The translations under genes and the position numbers were made by a program. A stretch of 64,000 nt of DNA, taken from NCBI GenBank assembly GCA_002729235.1, contig PBTY01000106.1:35703-99702 (forward strand). Reading direction: 5' to 3'. Of this stretch, positions 1-9,863 are shown piece after piece; the stretch's first letter is position 1; the number at the start of each line of letters is the position of its first letter. This DNA is from Rickettsiales bacterium (lineage in GTDB: Bacteria; Bacteroidota; Bacteroidia; Cytophagales; Cyclobacteriaceae). The notes beneath the pieces are model-generated. The model worked only from the letters and a program-made list of their open reading frames with translations, made no database searches and was not told the DNA's origin.

Positions 1-627
1 CAGTTATCTATTGACCAGTTGAATCAAAAACTACTCAAATCGCAATTAAATCCTCATTTCCTGTTCAATGCACTTAATGCAATCCAGCAGCAAATATTGG
101 TGGAAAATGACAAAACGAAAGCGGCAGATTATCTTGCACGATTCAGTCAAATGACACGTCAAATTCTGGAAACAAATCGATTGGAACTAGTCACTCTGGA
201 GGAGGAAATAATGCTTCTTGAGAATTATGTCGAATTGCAAAAACTCAGAAGTTCTAATACCATAACAGTAACCATCAATGTAGATGATGAGCTGGAAATA
301 GACCGAATAAAAATTCCTCCAATGCTAACTCAACCACTAGTTGAAAATGCCTTTGAACATGGCCTACTTCCTAAAAAAGCTGAGGGCAATTTGATCATTA
401 AGTTCAATGCTTCTGAACATCAACTAATCATTCAAATCATGGACGATGGAGATGGTATTAATTCCCAAAAGAAAGAAGGACATACATCGGTGAGTAAGCA
501 AGTGACCATGGAGCGGCTGCAATTATTAGAAAAGCAAACAGGTAAGAAGTCGTCCTTGAATTTTTCACGTAATCAACAAGATTTACATACCTTCACTGTT
601 GTAACATTAAGTATTCCACTTCTATGA
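1..627 (+). CDS. LytS/YehU-type sensor histidine kinase, C-terminal part (5' end outside window)
   Basis: This is the catalytic end of a histidine kinase of the His_kinase (LytS/YehU) family. The frame is open to the first base of the window, so the sensor and membrane part lies upstream and the true start is not visible. The family motif NPHFLFNALN carries the phosphoacceptor His at bases 55-57. An N-box follows (QPLVENAFEHG), then a degenerate G1 box (DDGDGI). The stop codon overlaps the ATG of the next gene in an ATGA, so kinase and LytTR regulator are translationally coupled. The expected role is to phosphorylate that regulator. Confidence 0.9.
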   Translation, partial: QLSIDQLNQKLLKSQLNPHFLFNALNAIQQQILVENDKTKAADYLARFSQMTRQILETNRLELVTLEEEIMLLENYVELQKLRSSNTITVTINVDDELEIDRIKIPPMLTQPLVENAFEHGLLPKKAEGNLIIKFNASEHQLIIQIMDDGDGINSQKKEGHTSVSKQVTMERLQLLEKQTGKKSSLNFSRNQQDLHTFTVVTLSIPLL

Positions 628-1364
628 GAGCAGTCATTGTTGATGACGAAAAACATTTTCAAGATAGTTTGTCCTCTCTGATTCAAGATCATTGTCCCTC
701 CATTAAATTGGTAGGTTTTGCGGATTCAGTTGATTCGGGAGTGCAATTAATTCAAAATGAGAATCCTGATTTAGTCTTTCTTGATGTTGAACTAGGAAAT
801 CAAAAAAGCTTTGACATATTGAAGAAAATCGGTTCGCCTAAATTTCAAGTCATTTTCGTAACTGCTCACGATCACTATGCTATCAACGCTTTTCGCTTCA
901 GCGCAATAGACTACTTACAAAAACCAGTGGTTTTGGGTCAGCTTCAAGAAGCTGTCTCAAAAGTTGAACGAATTCTGGATAGCCAACAAATAGAAAACCA
1001 GCTTCAAGTGTTGAGTCAAAATCTGAACCAGATTTCTGATCAGGACCGAAAAATTGTCCTCAAAGGTCAAGACTCGCTGCACATCGTCAAGTTGAGTGAA
1101 ATACTTTGGTGTAGTGCCGAGGGAAGTTACACCAGCTTTCATTTGGTCAATGGTCAGAGTGTCATCATTTCTAAACACCTCAAAGAATACGAAAACCTAT
1201 TAAGTTCGGAACGTTTCTTTCGAGTGCATCGCTCCTACCTGGTTAACCTCAATCACATTACAAGATATGATCGATCAGAAGGATTATTGATTTTTGATCA
1301 TCAGCACACGCTACCGGTTTCTCTCAAACGAGAACGTATGGATGAGTTACTAGAAAAGATCTGA
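624..1364 (+). CDS. LytTR-family response regulator
   Basis: A two-domain response regulator of 246 residues. The receiver (about 1-120) has the acidic pair DD near residue 7, the phosphoacceptor Asp54 in VFLDVELG, and the conserved Lys of QKPV near 100. The LytTR DNA-binding domain (about 145-243) has the typical VHRSYLVNLNHI segment. LytTR proteins bind pairs of short direct repeats one or two helical turns apart. Such a pair, 21 bp apart, lies just downstream before the next gene, and similar pairs precede three more secreted-protein genes in the first 17 kb. Control of those genes by this regulator or by the one at 9864 is an inference. Confidence 0.93.
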   Translation: MRAVIVDDEKHFQDSLSSLIQDHCPSIKLVGFADSVDSGVQLIQNENPDLVFLDVELGNQKSFDILKKIGSPKFQVIFVTAHDHYAINAFRFSAIDYLQKPVVLGQLQEAVSKVERILDSQQIENQLQVLSQNLNQISDQDRKIVLKGQDSLHIVKLSEILWCSAEGSYTSFHLVNGQSVIISKHLKEYENLLSSERFFRVHRSYLVNLNHITRYDRSEGLLIFDHQHTLPVSLKRERMDELLEKI

Positions 1365-1389
1365 TTTCTCTTTATCAATTGTAGTCCAC

Positions 1390-1422
1390 ACTTCACCAAT
1401 CACAACCGCCACTACATCCATC
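1390..1422 (+). promoter_or_regulatory. Putative LytTR operator before the beta-helix/SprB gene
   Basis: ACTTCACCAATC (1390-1401) and ACTACATCCATC (1411-1422) match at 9 of 12 positions and are exactly 21 bp apart. The second ends 60 bp before the ATG at 1483. It resembles the clearer CCTTCACTAAAAA pairs upstream of 5200, 10830 and 16621. This is the weakest of the four pairs. Confidence 0.4.
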
Positions 1423-1482
1423 CGCCCGGATGTATTCATTGATTAGTACCAATTTTTCTTAAAATTTTGAAAATCTGGTATT

Positions 1483-4400
1483 ATGAAATCACTGTTAATC
1501 AAAGCTAAGTTGCTTGTGGGCATCTTCGCTATATCTTATCAACTCACTGCACAAACTATCATTTATGTTGATGTAGACGCAACGGGTTCCGATAACGGAA
1601 CTTCCTGGTCCCATGCATACAATGACCTACAGGATGCACTTACCTATGCCTCCAGTAATTCACCAGCTCAAATTTGGGTTGCTGAAGGTACTTATACACC
1701 TGGTAGTTCTTCAAGCGATAGTTATACCATGCTGCCTGATGTGGAAATTTATGGCGGGTTCGTGGGCACTGAAACCTCCTTGACACAACGTGATTTCAGA
1801 AGCAACACCACCATTCTGTCTGGAAACCTTGGAGCCCAGCAAGCTGAACACATTATTAACAATACCTATAGTATAGGTATCCGCTTAAACAATTCTGCCG
1901 TGTTGGATGGATTCCACATTCGGGATGGCTTATCTTCTAGTAATTATGGAGCTGCTATCTACAATGAGTATGCCTCACCAATAATTCGAAATTGTAATTT
2001 TTATAACAATACAGCCTATTATGGTGGTGCTGTTTATAACTATTACTCAAGTTCTACCTATCTCAATTGCCGATTTTATGACAATACTGCCTCCTCTGCT
2101 GGGGGTGCAGTCTATAACATTGGCGATAGTAACACTTCCCATATTGTAACCTATACCAATTGTGCTTTCTACAGGAATTCAGTAAGAATTCCCTCAGGTA
2201 ACAACAATGGATATGGTATGGCATTATTCTCTGGGTCGGGAGTAATCTGCAAAATTTACAACTCTAACTTTTATGATAATGATTGCATCTCGTGTAATAG
2301 CGGTTTAGGTGTATTGTACACGGTAGGTGTCGCTCTTGAACTAATCAATTCAATTATATACGACAATAACGGAATCAATTCAATTAAAGATTTTAGTGGA
2401 TTCGCCTCAGTAGGTAATTGCATTATTGAAGGAGGATTTGCCACTGGCTCTGATATTCTTGCCAGTGATCCCCTATGGTCTGACCCAGCAAACGGTGATT
2501 TTTCATTAGACTTTTGTTCACCCGGAGTTGATTTTGGCGTATCTGGAGTTCTATTTGGAATAAGTGAAGATCTTTTAGGTAATACACGAATTGTCGGAAC
2601 GGATCCAGATCTTGGCGCCGTAGAATACCAGGATGGGGTGAGTTTTACTACTGTTGCTGAATCTTGTGCAAACAAACCTGATGGCCAAATCATCATACAC
2701 ACAACTGGTAACAACTCATTCCAATACAGCATCGATAATGGGGAGACGTATACTTATGGAAATGTCTTCAACAATCTTTCATCTGGAAACTACGATATTC
2801 TTATTAAAGAAGTGAGCACTGGATGCGTGAAGACGTTCTCTACGCTCGTAACGACTACTGCTCCTATCACCATAATCAACACAGTAACCGATGCCTCCTG
2901 TAAAGACAATACTGATGGTGAAATAAGTGTTAGCGTCACGGCTTCTAACCCACCAGTTACTTACAGTTTGGATGGGACCACTTATCAATCTGGCAATGTA
3001 TTCACTAATCTATCAGCAGGTGACTATACAGTCTATGTGAAAGATAATAATGGCTGCATACGCACTGCAACAGAAGAGATCGGCCCTGATGAGAGTTATA
3101 CCGTAGATGTCTCACATGTCACCTGCACAGGATCCTCTGATGGACAAATTCAGATCAGTGTAGATGGAGCAGATTCACCATACACCTTCACATTCGAATC
3201 AGACCCACCTACGCCAGTTGGAGATTTCCAGAATCTGAGTCCTGGTACTTACAATATTGTTGTGGAAACTGGAACAGGCTGCATTTGGAACACCATCTCA
3301 GTCACCGTTTCAGAGACAGTTGACTGGGTTGGAACCACCTCTGACTGGCAAACTACTTCCAATTGGTGCAACAATGCACTTCCAGGAAACAAAGCGAAAG
3401 TAACCATTCCCACAAGTGCATCCACTATGCCTGTCATTTCCGGAGAGGTAAGATTATCTGATTTGAACATGGAAACCTCAACCATGTTAACTGTTGAATC
3501 AGGAGGTGCTTTGCTTCTTACTGGCGATTTCACTGGTCAAGGTGAGGTTAATGCACAAAGAAACTTGAGGGGATCGGGTAGTTACAATTTGATGGGTACT
3601 CCGTTGGCCGGGGTATTAACATCAGACTTACAAGCAACCCATATCTTCGAATGGGATGGGTCTAGTTTTACTGTTCCTTCCGGAGCTCTACAGCCTGGTA
3701 AAGGGTATTTTGTAGCAACAGGAGGCTCCAATCCAACTCTGGATATAACCGGCAAACCTGTTACCGGACAAGTGAATATTGTCATCTCAAACTCTGGTGA
3801 TGCTTACAATGCAGTAGCCAACCCCTATTTAGCCGCTATTGATCGATCAGCATTTATCGCCGCAAACTCCACAGCAATTGATGGAAATATCTGGCTCTGG
3901 AATGATGGCGGATCCAATGTTGGTGGCAGTAGAGGGGGTGATTATGTACTCATAAATAACCTGGGTGTAGCATCTACTGTAGACCTGGGAGATGGTGTGA
4001 GTGGAACCAAATCGCTCCCATCTAATAATTCTCCAATCACTTCATTTCAAGGCTTCTTAGTTTCGGCCACTGCCAATGCCAGCATTTCATTCACTCCTTC
4101 CATGCAGGTTTCTACCACTGGATCAAATGCGGATGGAAATTTTTATCGAGTCGATAATGAGTCAGTGAGTACCTTAAAACTTTCTCTCTCTAATGAAAAC
4201 CATTACAATGAAACACTTATTGGATTTACCAAAGAAGCTACTGAAGGTTTGGATTACGCATTAGACGGAGCGTATCGCTCAGTGAATCCAGACTTTGCAT
4301 TTTATTCCTTATCTGGTGAGACACCTCTTGCAATACAGGGACTACCGTTGGCGAATCAAGTAGAAGTCGAAGTTAAACTTGGTTTCGAACTAAGATCCTC

Positions 4401-4815
4401 CGGAACTTACCATTTGCAAGTAGAGGAGATGCAAAACATCACTGGATCAGCGTTTCTACTTGATAAAAAAACCAATTCCCTGACCCTATTAGATGGTTCA
4501 ACTTCTCTTGAAATAGAACTGTCACCTGGTAAGAACTTGGATCAATACTCCATTCTCTTTTCTCCATATGAGGTACTAAGCAGCGAGAGGATGAAAGACA
4601 AAATACTTATCTATGGATCCACACAAAAACTCCATCTGACCACCTCTCTTCAGGGAAATCATCAGGTGACTATTCATGACCTATCAGGCAAAGTGATTCA
4701 TCATGAGCAGGTAAAATTCGACAATGGTCATGCAGGTTTTCCAATCAGTCTCCACCAAAACCAAATCTATGTTCTCCGTGTAGATCAATCCAGGCGGAAA
4801 TTCATTGTGAAATAA
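1483..4815 (+). CDS. T9SS cargo: beta-helix (choice-of-anchor Q) plus SprB-repeat surface protein
   Basis: A secreted protein of 1110 residues. The signal peptide ends near residue 24 (QLTAQ). Residues about 27-385 look like a right-handed beta-helix closed by GTDPDLGAVEYQ, as in choice-of-anchor Q proteins. Residues about 387-610 hold three SprB-like repeats (ASCKDNTDGEISVSV type). SprB repeats are known from gliding adhesins. A TSDWQTTSNW module starts near 615. From about 700 (SYNLMGTPL, YNAVANPYLA, IWLWNDGG) to the end it is related to the 16621 gene. The last 80 residues form a T9SS type A sorting domain. A putative LytTR operator lies upstream and a PID-CTERM-type small gene follows after 20 bp. 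Adhesion or matrix role is inferred. Confidence 0.88.
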   Translation: MKSLLIKAKLLVGIFAISYQLTAQTIIYVDVDATGSDNGTSWSHAYNDLQDALTYASSNSPAQIWVAEGTYTPGSSSSDSYTMLPDVEIYGGFVGTETSLTQRDFRSNTTILSGNLGAQQAEHIINNTYSIGIRLNNSAVLDGFHIRDGLSSSNYGAAIYNEYASPIIRNCNFYNNTAYYGGAVYNYYSSSTYLNCRFYDNTASSAGGAVYNIGDSNTSHIVTYTNCAFYRNSVRIPSGNNNGYGMALFSGSGVICKIYNSNFYDNDCISCNSGLGVLYTVGVALELINSIIYDNNGINSIKDFSGFASVGNCIIEGGFATGSDILASDPLWSDPANGDFSLDFCSPGVDFGVSGVLFGISEDLLGNTRIVGTDPDLGAVEYQDGVSFTTVAESCANKPDGQIIIHTTGNNSFQYSIDNGETYTYGNVFNNLSSGNYDILIKEVSTGCVKTFSTLVTTTAPITIINTVTDASCKDNTDGEISVSVTASNPPVTYSLDGTTYQSGNVFTNLSAGDYTVYVKDNNGCIRTATEEIGPDESYTVDVSHVTCTGSSDGQIQISVDGADSPYTFTFESDPPTPVGDFQNLSPGTYNIVVETGTGCIWNTISVTVSETVDWVGTTSDWQTTSNWCNNALPGNKAKVTIPTSASTMPVISGEVRLSDLNMETSTMLTVESGGALLLTGDFTGQGEVNAQRNLRGSGSYNLMGTPLAGVLTSDLQATHIFEWDGSSFTVPSGALQPGKGYFVATGGSNPTLDITGKPVTGQVNIVISNSGDAYNAVANPYLAAIDRSAFIAANSTAIDGNIWLWNDGGSNVGGSRGGDYVLINNLGVASTVDLGDGVSGTKSLPSNNSPITSFQGFLVSATANASISFTPSMQVSTTGSNADGNFYRVDNESVSTLKLSLSNENHYNETLIGFTKEATEGLDYALDGAYRSVNPDFAFYSLSGETPLAIQGLPLANQVEVEVKLGFELRSSGTYHLQVEEMQNITGSAFLLDKKTNSLTLLDGSTSLEIELSPGKNLDQYSILFSPYEVLSSERMKDKILIYGSTQKLHLTTSLQGNHQVTIHDLSGKVIHHEQVKFDNGHAGFPISLHQNQIYVLRVDQSRRKFIVK

Positions 4816-4835
4816 CCTCCTAAACAATCCAAATC

Positions 4836-5006
4836 ATGAAAACTAAAATTATAATTACCATAGCCAGCGTATTCTCTGTATTACCATTACTTGCACAGTC
4901 AGCGCCTCCCGCCACACCTATCGATGGAGGTTTATCCCTCCTGCTTGCTGCGGGTGGTGCTTATGGAGTGAAGAAACTTATTGATAGCCAAAAAAAGGAT
5001 ACTTAA
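4836..5006 (+). CDS. PID-CTERM-type sorting-signal microprotein (copy 1)
   Basis: A 56-residue protein with a signal peptide (cleavage likely after LLAQ, residue 21), then APPATPIDGGLSLLLAAGG, a short hydrophobic stretch, and a basic end (KK, then KK). This matches my recollection of the PID-CTERM protein-sorting domain of Bacteroidota: a PIDGG motif, a hydrophobic helix and a positive tail. Almost nothing is left of the mature protein besides the sorting motif. It starts 20 bp after the T9SS gene, with a terminator-like hairpin after it, so the two are probably co-transcribed. A near-identical copy at 18970 follows a related T9SS gene. The function is unknown. Confidence 0.8.
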   Translation: MKTKIIITIASVFSVLPLLAQSAPPATPIDGGLSLLLAAGGAYGVKKLIDSQKKDT

Positions 5007-5052
5007 AACATTAAAACTACGCGGGTTAGATAAGCACTATCTGACGGAATAT

Positions 5053-5084
5053 GGACCCGGTCAAATTGATTGGGTTCTTTTTTT
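5053..5084 (+). terminator. Probable rho-independent terminator after PID-CTERM gene 1
   Basis: A short stem (GACCC against GGGTT) followed by seven T residues. The stem is weak, but its position after the two-gene unit fits. Confidence 0.5.
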
Positions 5085-5111
5085 AATCTCCCTCTACTTA
5101 CCTATCCATAT

Positions 5112-5145
5112 CCTTCACTAAAAACATTTAACCGTTAACTAAAAG
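5112..5145 (+). promoter_or_regulatory. Putative LytTR operator before the RCC1 gene
   Basis: CCTTCACTAAAAA (5112-5124) and CGTTAACTAAAAG (5133-5145) share TT.ACTAAAA in register at a 21-bp distance. The pair ends 55 bp before the ATG at 5200. On the other strand the repeat reads TTAGTGAAG, close to the published LytTR half-site pattern. Confidence 0.55.
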
Positions 5146-5199
5146 GGTATTTCATCGCATAGCGTTTATCGCCACTTTGCCAAAAAACTAAACGCTCTT

Positions 5200-7800
5200 A
5201 TGAAAACTCTTTACTCAATTATTTTAAGCTTCCTGATACTAGCAGTATCCGCAAAGGATCGTAGCAGGAATGACAGCACCACTCCAACCATGACAGAGAA
5301 GGCCATCTCTGCAGGATTTAATCATACATTAATCATTCAGGAAGGTGAAGTATGGGCTTGGGGAGAAGGAATTTACGGACAACTTGGAAACGGAGGTTTT
5401 GACCCATTCGGTGTTGAGGCACAAGTAGTAAACCTTGATCACATCATAGCGGTTTCAGCAGGAAAAAGACACAGTATGGCGCTTCGTGCTGATGGTGTCG
5501 TATTCGTATGGGGAGACAATACATATGGACAACTTGGAACTAGTCCTAGTCCTGCAGTTCCCGTACCTGTACAAGTGCCATTACTTACGGACGTAATTGA
5601 CATTCAAGCAGGGGACTTCCATTGCCTGGCTCTGAAAAGTGATGGCACCGTAATTAGCTGGGGAGCCAACGCGAATGGAGAGCTCGGTCAGGGCACTACC
5701 TCAACATTTGCTGGACCGGCTAACGTACTAGACCCTTCTGGTTCTAGTAATCTTTCAGGCATTACACTCATATCGGCAGGAGCCAGACATAGTCTAGCAA
5801 TCCTGGATGGAGAAGTACTTGCCTGGGGTGATAACTCAAACACTCAGCTTGGCCTATACCCTTCAACAACAAATAGCAGTATTCCTATATTTATTCAGAC
5901 TGGAAAGTTTTTCCGCACCATCAATCTTAACAATATTATATCCCTTTCAGCAGGTGAGACACACTCCATGGCTATTGATGTGGAAGGTCAATTATGGACC
6001 TGGGGAGAAGGGGTCTATGGGCAATTAGGAATTGGCACTGTAGATCCAATGAACCCGGCAACGTACAGAAGACGTACTGCTAAAAATGTGGCTTCCAAAG
6101 TACGGACCATGGCTGCAGGTGCCACCCATAGTATGTACATTGATAGTCGGGGAGAGTTACACTTTTTCGGAACCAATTATTTAGGTCAATTAGGAATTCC
6201 AGTTACCACACCTAGAGTCTTGTCTGATAGTACAATTGGTCTTAATAAAATGGTAGCACTGGCTTGTGGAAATGATTTTACGGTAGTCTTGAAAGCCGAT
6301 GGCACTATCCATGGCGCTGGAGATGCCGCCCATGCTCAAATAGGAACTCCGACATATGCACCATTTTATGACACACTTAATCACTTCTACACTAAAACCG
6401 GTAGAATCGCTCAGGTTGCTAACCAAGACAATTCCTATGTATTAAAAGCTGATGGTACCGTATGGTCCTTTGGACACAAGGACTACCTGGGCTTTTATTC
6501 ATCAAGTGATGTTAGTACACCAACTCAAATTCCTGCGCTATCTAATATCATAGCAATAGGTGGAACCAACTCTAGTGGATTGGCTTTGGATGTAGAAGGT
6601 AAAGTATGGTCCTGGGGTGAAAACATATCAGGAGTTTGTGGACAAGGTGACACCATATCATTGCATACCTTACCCGACACCATTCCCGGATTACATGATG
6701 TTGTTTATGTAGATGGAACTATACAAGGCTACATTTCTTTAGATGGCGGATCTAGTGCATGTGCATTAAAAGTAACTGGAGAATTGTATACCTGGGGTAA
6801 TAATTTCAATTATATGCTTGGAGATGGCAGTACTATCAAGAGACTAAGCCCAGTCAGCTCCACAATCACTTCAAAGGACTTTAGCGTATCCATGTCACGT
6901 GGTAATACCTTCGTCTTGAATGCGGATAACTCGGTAGATGTATGGGGTGAATGGAAACATGACGGGAGTACTTTGAGCTCAGGAACTTACAATGTAATCC
7001 GACAAATTAATACAACCAGCAAGGTCAAGTCAATTAGTACTACAAGAGACATACGAATGGCACTCATAGTTGACGGCACCATGGAGGTATGGGGTCTATC
7101 TGATAAATTCGACAACCCTGATTTTTTTCAAATATGCAAAGGAAGTAGTCCATTTTACACTTGTACTTACCCCTCAAAAGTTTATGTAAGCCCAACATCT
7201 TCAACTCTAATTGATAATATTAAATTCATTGAATCTGGTGATGATGTTGCCTTTTTTATAACTGCTAATGGTAATACCTTGGGTTGGGGAGAAAATAAAT
7301 ATGGACAACTTGGCCTTGGATATATTTCTGCTTCAGAATTTATTCCTGCCCCTATTTCATGTACAGCTACTGGTTATGGGGTCTCCATGTACTCATCTCT
7401 ATCATTCGAGCATCATTCCCTTGCCAATGAAGTTGAAAAAGAAATTGTTAGTTGGGGAGCCACTAATCACCATGCAACATCTGTAATCCATGATCCTAAA
7501 ATAGGATATACCTTGGCATGTAATTCTGCTTTAAGAATCGCTTTTTTTGAGGATTCACCAGAAGAAATAATCCTGAGTGTCTACCCTAATCCCGCCACCA
7601 CAGAAATCAATATTGCATTTGGTGAAGAATCAGGAGAGTTTGAGTACCAGCTTCTGGATGCCAGTGGTCGAAGAATTCGGTCCGGTAAAAGCTCTAAAGG
7701 AGAATCCATTATTCAAACAACAAACCTATTACCAGGACTCTATTTTATAGAAGTGAATACGGGAGAGTATTCGGAGACTAAGCGAGTGGTCATTCAATAA
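5200..7800 (+). CDS. T9SS cargo: RCC1-repeat (beta-propeller) secreted protein
   Basis: An 866-residue protein with a short signal peptide (about residues 1-18). RCC1-type repeats run from about 30 to 770, recognisable by repeated AWGEGIYGQLG, VWGDNTYGQLG and SAGxxHSMA segments of about 50 residues each. RCC1 repeats fold into seven-bladed propellers, and the count here suggests more than one propeller. The last 80 residues, from VYPNPATTEINI (about 788), are a T9SS type A sorting domain. It is preceded by a LytTR-like repeat pair and followed by a good terminator, so it is probably a single-gene transcript. The binding partner is unknown. Confidence 0.9.
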   Translation: MKTLYSIILSFLILAVSAKDRSRNDSTTPTMTEKAISAGFNHTLIIQEGEVWAWGEGIYGQLGNGGFDPFGVEAQVVNLDHIIAVSAGKRHSMALRADGVVFVWGDNTYGQLGTSPSPAVPVPVQVPLLTDVIDIQAGDFHCLALKSDGTVISWGANANGELGQGTTSTFAGPANVLDPSGSSNLSGITLISAGARHSLAILDGEVLAWGDNSNTQLGLYPSTTNSSIPIFIQTGKFFRTINLNNIISLSAGETHSMAIDVEGQLWTWGEGVYGQLGIGTVDPMNPATYRRRTAKNVASKVRTMAAGATHSMYIDSRGELHFFGTNYLGQLGIPVTTPRVLSDSTIGLNKMVALACGNDFTVVLKADGTIHGAGDAAHAQIGTPTYAPFYDTLNHFYTKTGRIAQVANQDNSYVLKADGTVWSFGHKDYLGFYSSSDVSTPTQIPALSNIIAIGGTNSSGLALDVEGKVWSWGENISGVCGQGDTISLHTLPDTIPGLHDVVYVDGTIQGYISLDGGSSACALKVTGELYTWGNNFNYMLGDGSTIKRLSPVSSTITSKDFSVSMSRGNTFVLNADNSVDVWGEWKHDGSTLSSGTYNVIRQINTTSKVKSISTTRDIRMALIVDGTMEVWGLSDKFDNPDFFQICKGSSPFYTCTYPSKVYVSPTSSTLIDNIKFIESGDDVAFFITANGNTLGWGENKYGQLGLGYISASEFIPAPISCTATGYGVSMYSSLSFEHHSLANEVEKEIVSWGATNHHATSVIHDPKIGYTLACNSALRIAFFEDSPEEIILSVYPNPATTEINIAFGEESGEFEYQLLDASGRRIRSGKSSKGESIIQTTNLLPGLYFIEVNTGEYSETKRVVIQ

Positions 7801-7832
7801 TACTTTTTGGTCAAAGTAGTTGCGGTAACTAG

Positions 7833-7862
7833 ACCTGGACTGGAAACAGTTCAGGTTTTTTT
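7833..7862 (+). terminator. Rho-independent terminator after RCC1 gene
   Basis: The arms ACCTGGACT and AGTTCAGGT pair around GGAAAC with one G-T, followed by a run of T. It lies about 30 bp after the stop codon. Confidence 0.75.
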
Positions 7863-7928
7863 ATTACTCCTAATGGAATAAATCAATTCAAACTTTGATT
7901 GTTCCAACTGAGATTGCTTAATTTCAGG

Positions 7929-7956
7929 TGAATAATTGTTCCACAGCAATTATTCA
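7929..7956. promoter_or_regulatory. 10-bp perfect inverted repeat upstream of TPR kinase gene
   Basis: TGAATAATTG (7929-7938) and CAATTATTCA (7947-7956) are perfect inverted copies around 8 bases, ending 34 bp before the ATG at 7991. No T-run follows, so an operator or leader hairpin is more likely than a terminator. It does not resemble the CTTCACTAAAA repeats. Confidence 0.45.
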
Positions 7957-7990
7957 TAACGCAACCGTACACTACTGTCCTACTTGAAAG

Positions 7991-9862
7991 ATGAGATATT
8001 CGCCTAGATTCTATCTGTTCATCACATTTTTAATATTCAACACAGTTATTGTTTCTGCTCAATATGACTCATCGGCATTAATCTACCTAAAAAAAGCTCG
8101 GGCATTTCTAAATCAAAACAGTGATTCAGCTCGTCTGTATGTAAAAACAGCCTTGCAAAAAGCCAAATCATCCAACTACAAATCACTCATTGCTGATTCT
8201 TACAATGTCTTTGGGGAATGGCATTATCACAAATCCGATATGGAGATGAGTAGGTCATATTATGACTCTGCTTTCACCCTTTATACAGAACTGAAGGATG
8301 ATATTGGTCGAGCTGAAGTTTTATCTAATCAGGCGTTTTTAGTTCAGAAAGGCGGAAATATTGTAATGGCCGTAGACCTGCTACTACAATGTCAGAAAAT
8401 CTATCAAGAGTACAATAGACCACATAAATTAGCTCAAGTAAACGCTAGTCTTGGCAACAGTTATTTTAGACTAAGAGCCTATGATAAAGCAAAGGAAAAA
8501 TACCTGGCTAATTTGAAATTGTTCCAGCAGTCAGATGAGTCTTCTGATACCGATATTGGAGGAATATATCTAGCTCTGGGCGGAGCATACAAAGCCCTGG
8601 TGCAATATGACTCCAGTGAATACTATTATCGTTTGGCACAAAGTACCCTACCTAAAGATAACCTTCTAGCTATGTCCTTTTTCTACAATAACATAGCTAG
8701 CTTATTTCACCTCCAAGACAAGCTTGATAGTGCTGAATCTAACTACATCAAATCCATAAACATCAAAAAGGATCTCGGTCATATCCGTGGATATGTGGGG
8801 TCAATTAAAAATTTAAGTGAAGTTCTTTTAGCAAAGAATGATAAAGAAAAAGCCTTAGAATACCTGGAGTATGCCAATCAAGAAGTAGCCGCGACACAAG
8901 ATAGCTTCCTTATCAGAGATGTTTATTTTGACCTGGCTGAAATATATTATCAAACAGGTAATTATTCTAAGAGTAATGAGTTTTATCGACAATTTATAAA
9001 ACTTGAACAACGCTTATCTGGCCTTGAAAAAACCCAATCAATTGCAGAGATTGAAGAGAAATACGAGAATGAGAAAAATCAGACACGAATAGCTGAATTA
9101 GAATTGAGGAATCAACAAGCACTTAATCAAAGGAACCTCATTATTTTCGGAGCTTTGACACTTGGCCTGATAGCCATCTTCTTATATTTCCAGGCATATC
9201 AACGAAAAAAAACAAGTCGATTATTGACTGAAAAAAATCATCAAATCAGTCAAGCTCTTGGTGAGAAAGAAACGCTCCTCAAAGAAATTCATCATCGCGT
9301 CAAAAACAACCTTCAAGTAGTATCCAGCTTACTCAATTTACAAGCAAATACTCTGACTGATGATGCAGCTGAAGCCATTAAAGAAGGCCAAATGCGTGTA
9401 AAGTCCATGGCATTGATACATCAAAAACTGTATCAAGAAAATGATCTTATGGGTATCGAGGTACAGGGATATCTGGAAAATTTACTTGCTGAATTATTGG
9501 CTTCATTTAATCAGTCTGATGAAATTAGTTATCAAATTGATGCGAATCACCTGAAGTTGGATGTAGACACCATGGTGCCTATTGGATTGATTATCAATGA
9601 GTTGATTACCAATAGTCTCAAGTACGCATTCGAAAAATCGGCTGAGGGAATTCTTACGATTAACATGCAGGAAGAAGACACAAAATTGAAAGTAACTGTG
9701 ACTGACAATGGTAAAGGGATGTCCAGTGGCGAAGCGTCCAGTCAATCGTTTGGATGGAAAATGATTAAATCGCTATGTCGTCAATTAAAAGCGGACGTGT
9801 CGGTGGAATCCATAAATGGAACTGAAGTAACTTTGATGATAACACGGTATAAACTTATCTAA
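7991..9862 (+). CDS. TPR-domain sensor histidine kinase (HisKA_2 type)
   Basis: A 623-residue kinase. A signal or first membrane segment (1-24) precedes TPR repeats (about 27-340) that would lie outside the cytoplasmic membrane. A coiled coil (about 345-380) leads to one membrane helix (about 381-400, LIIFGALTLGLIAIFLYF). The HisKA_2 domain has LLKEIHHRVKNNLQ with the likely phosphoacceptor His435. The ATPase domain has INELITNSLKYAF and DNGKGM. The architecture is common in Bacteroidota. The stop is followed after one base by the ATG of a LytTR regulator, its likely partner. The TPR ligand is unknown. Confidence 0.92.
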   Translation: MRYSPRFYLFITFLIFNTVIVSAQYDSSALIYLKKARAFLNQNSDSARLYVKTALQKAKSSNYKSLIADSYNVFGEWHYHKSDMEMSRSYYDSAFTLYTELKDDIGRAEVLSNQAFLVQKGGNIVMAVDLLLQCQKIYQEYNRPHKLAQVNASLGNSYFRLRAYDKAKEKYLANLKLFQQSDESSDTDIGGIYLALGGAYKALVQYDSSEYYYRLAQSTLPKDNLLAMSFFYNNIASLFHLQDKLDSAESNYIKSINIKKDLGHIRGYVGSIKNLSEVLLAKNDKEKALEYLEYANQEVAATQDSFLIRDVYFDLAEIYYQTGNYSKSNEFYRQFIKLEQRLSGLEKTQSIAEIEEKYENEKNQTRIAELELRNQQALNQRNLIIFGALTLGLIAIFLYFQAYQRKKTSRLLTEKNHQISQALGEKETLLKEIHHRVKNNLQVVSSLLNLQANTLTDDAAEAIKEGQMRVKSMALIHQKLYQENDLMGIEVQGYLENLLAELLASFNQSDEISYQIDANHLKLDVDTMVPIGLIINELITNSLKYAFEKSAEGILTINMQEEDTKLKVTVTDNGKGMSSGEASSQSFGWKMIKSLCRQLKADVSVESINGTEVTLMITRYKLI

Positions 9863-9863
9863 A

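Noticed and set aside
2271..2732. 153-residue open frame on the minus strand
   Set aside because: Antisense to the beta-helix/SprB gene, without signal peptide or recognisable motif.
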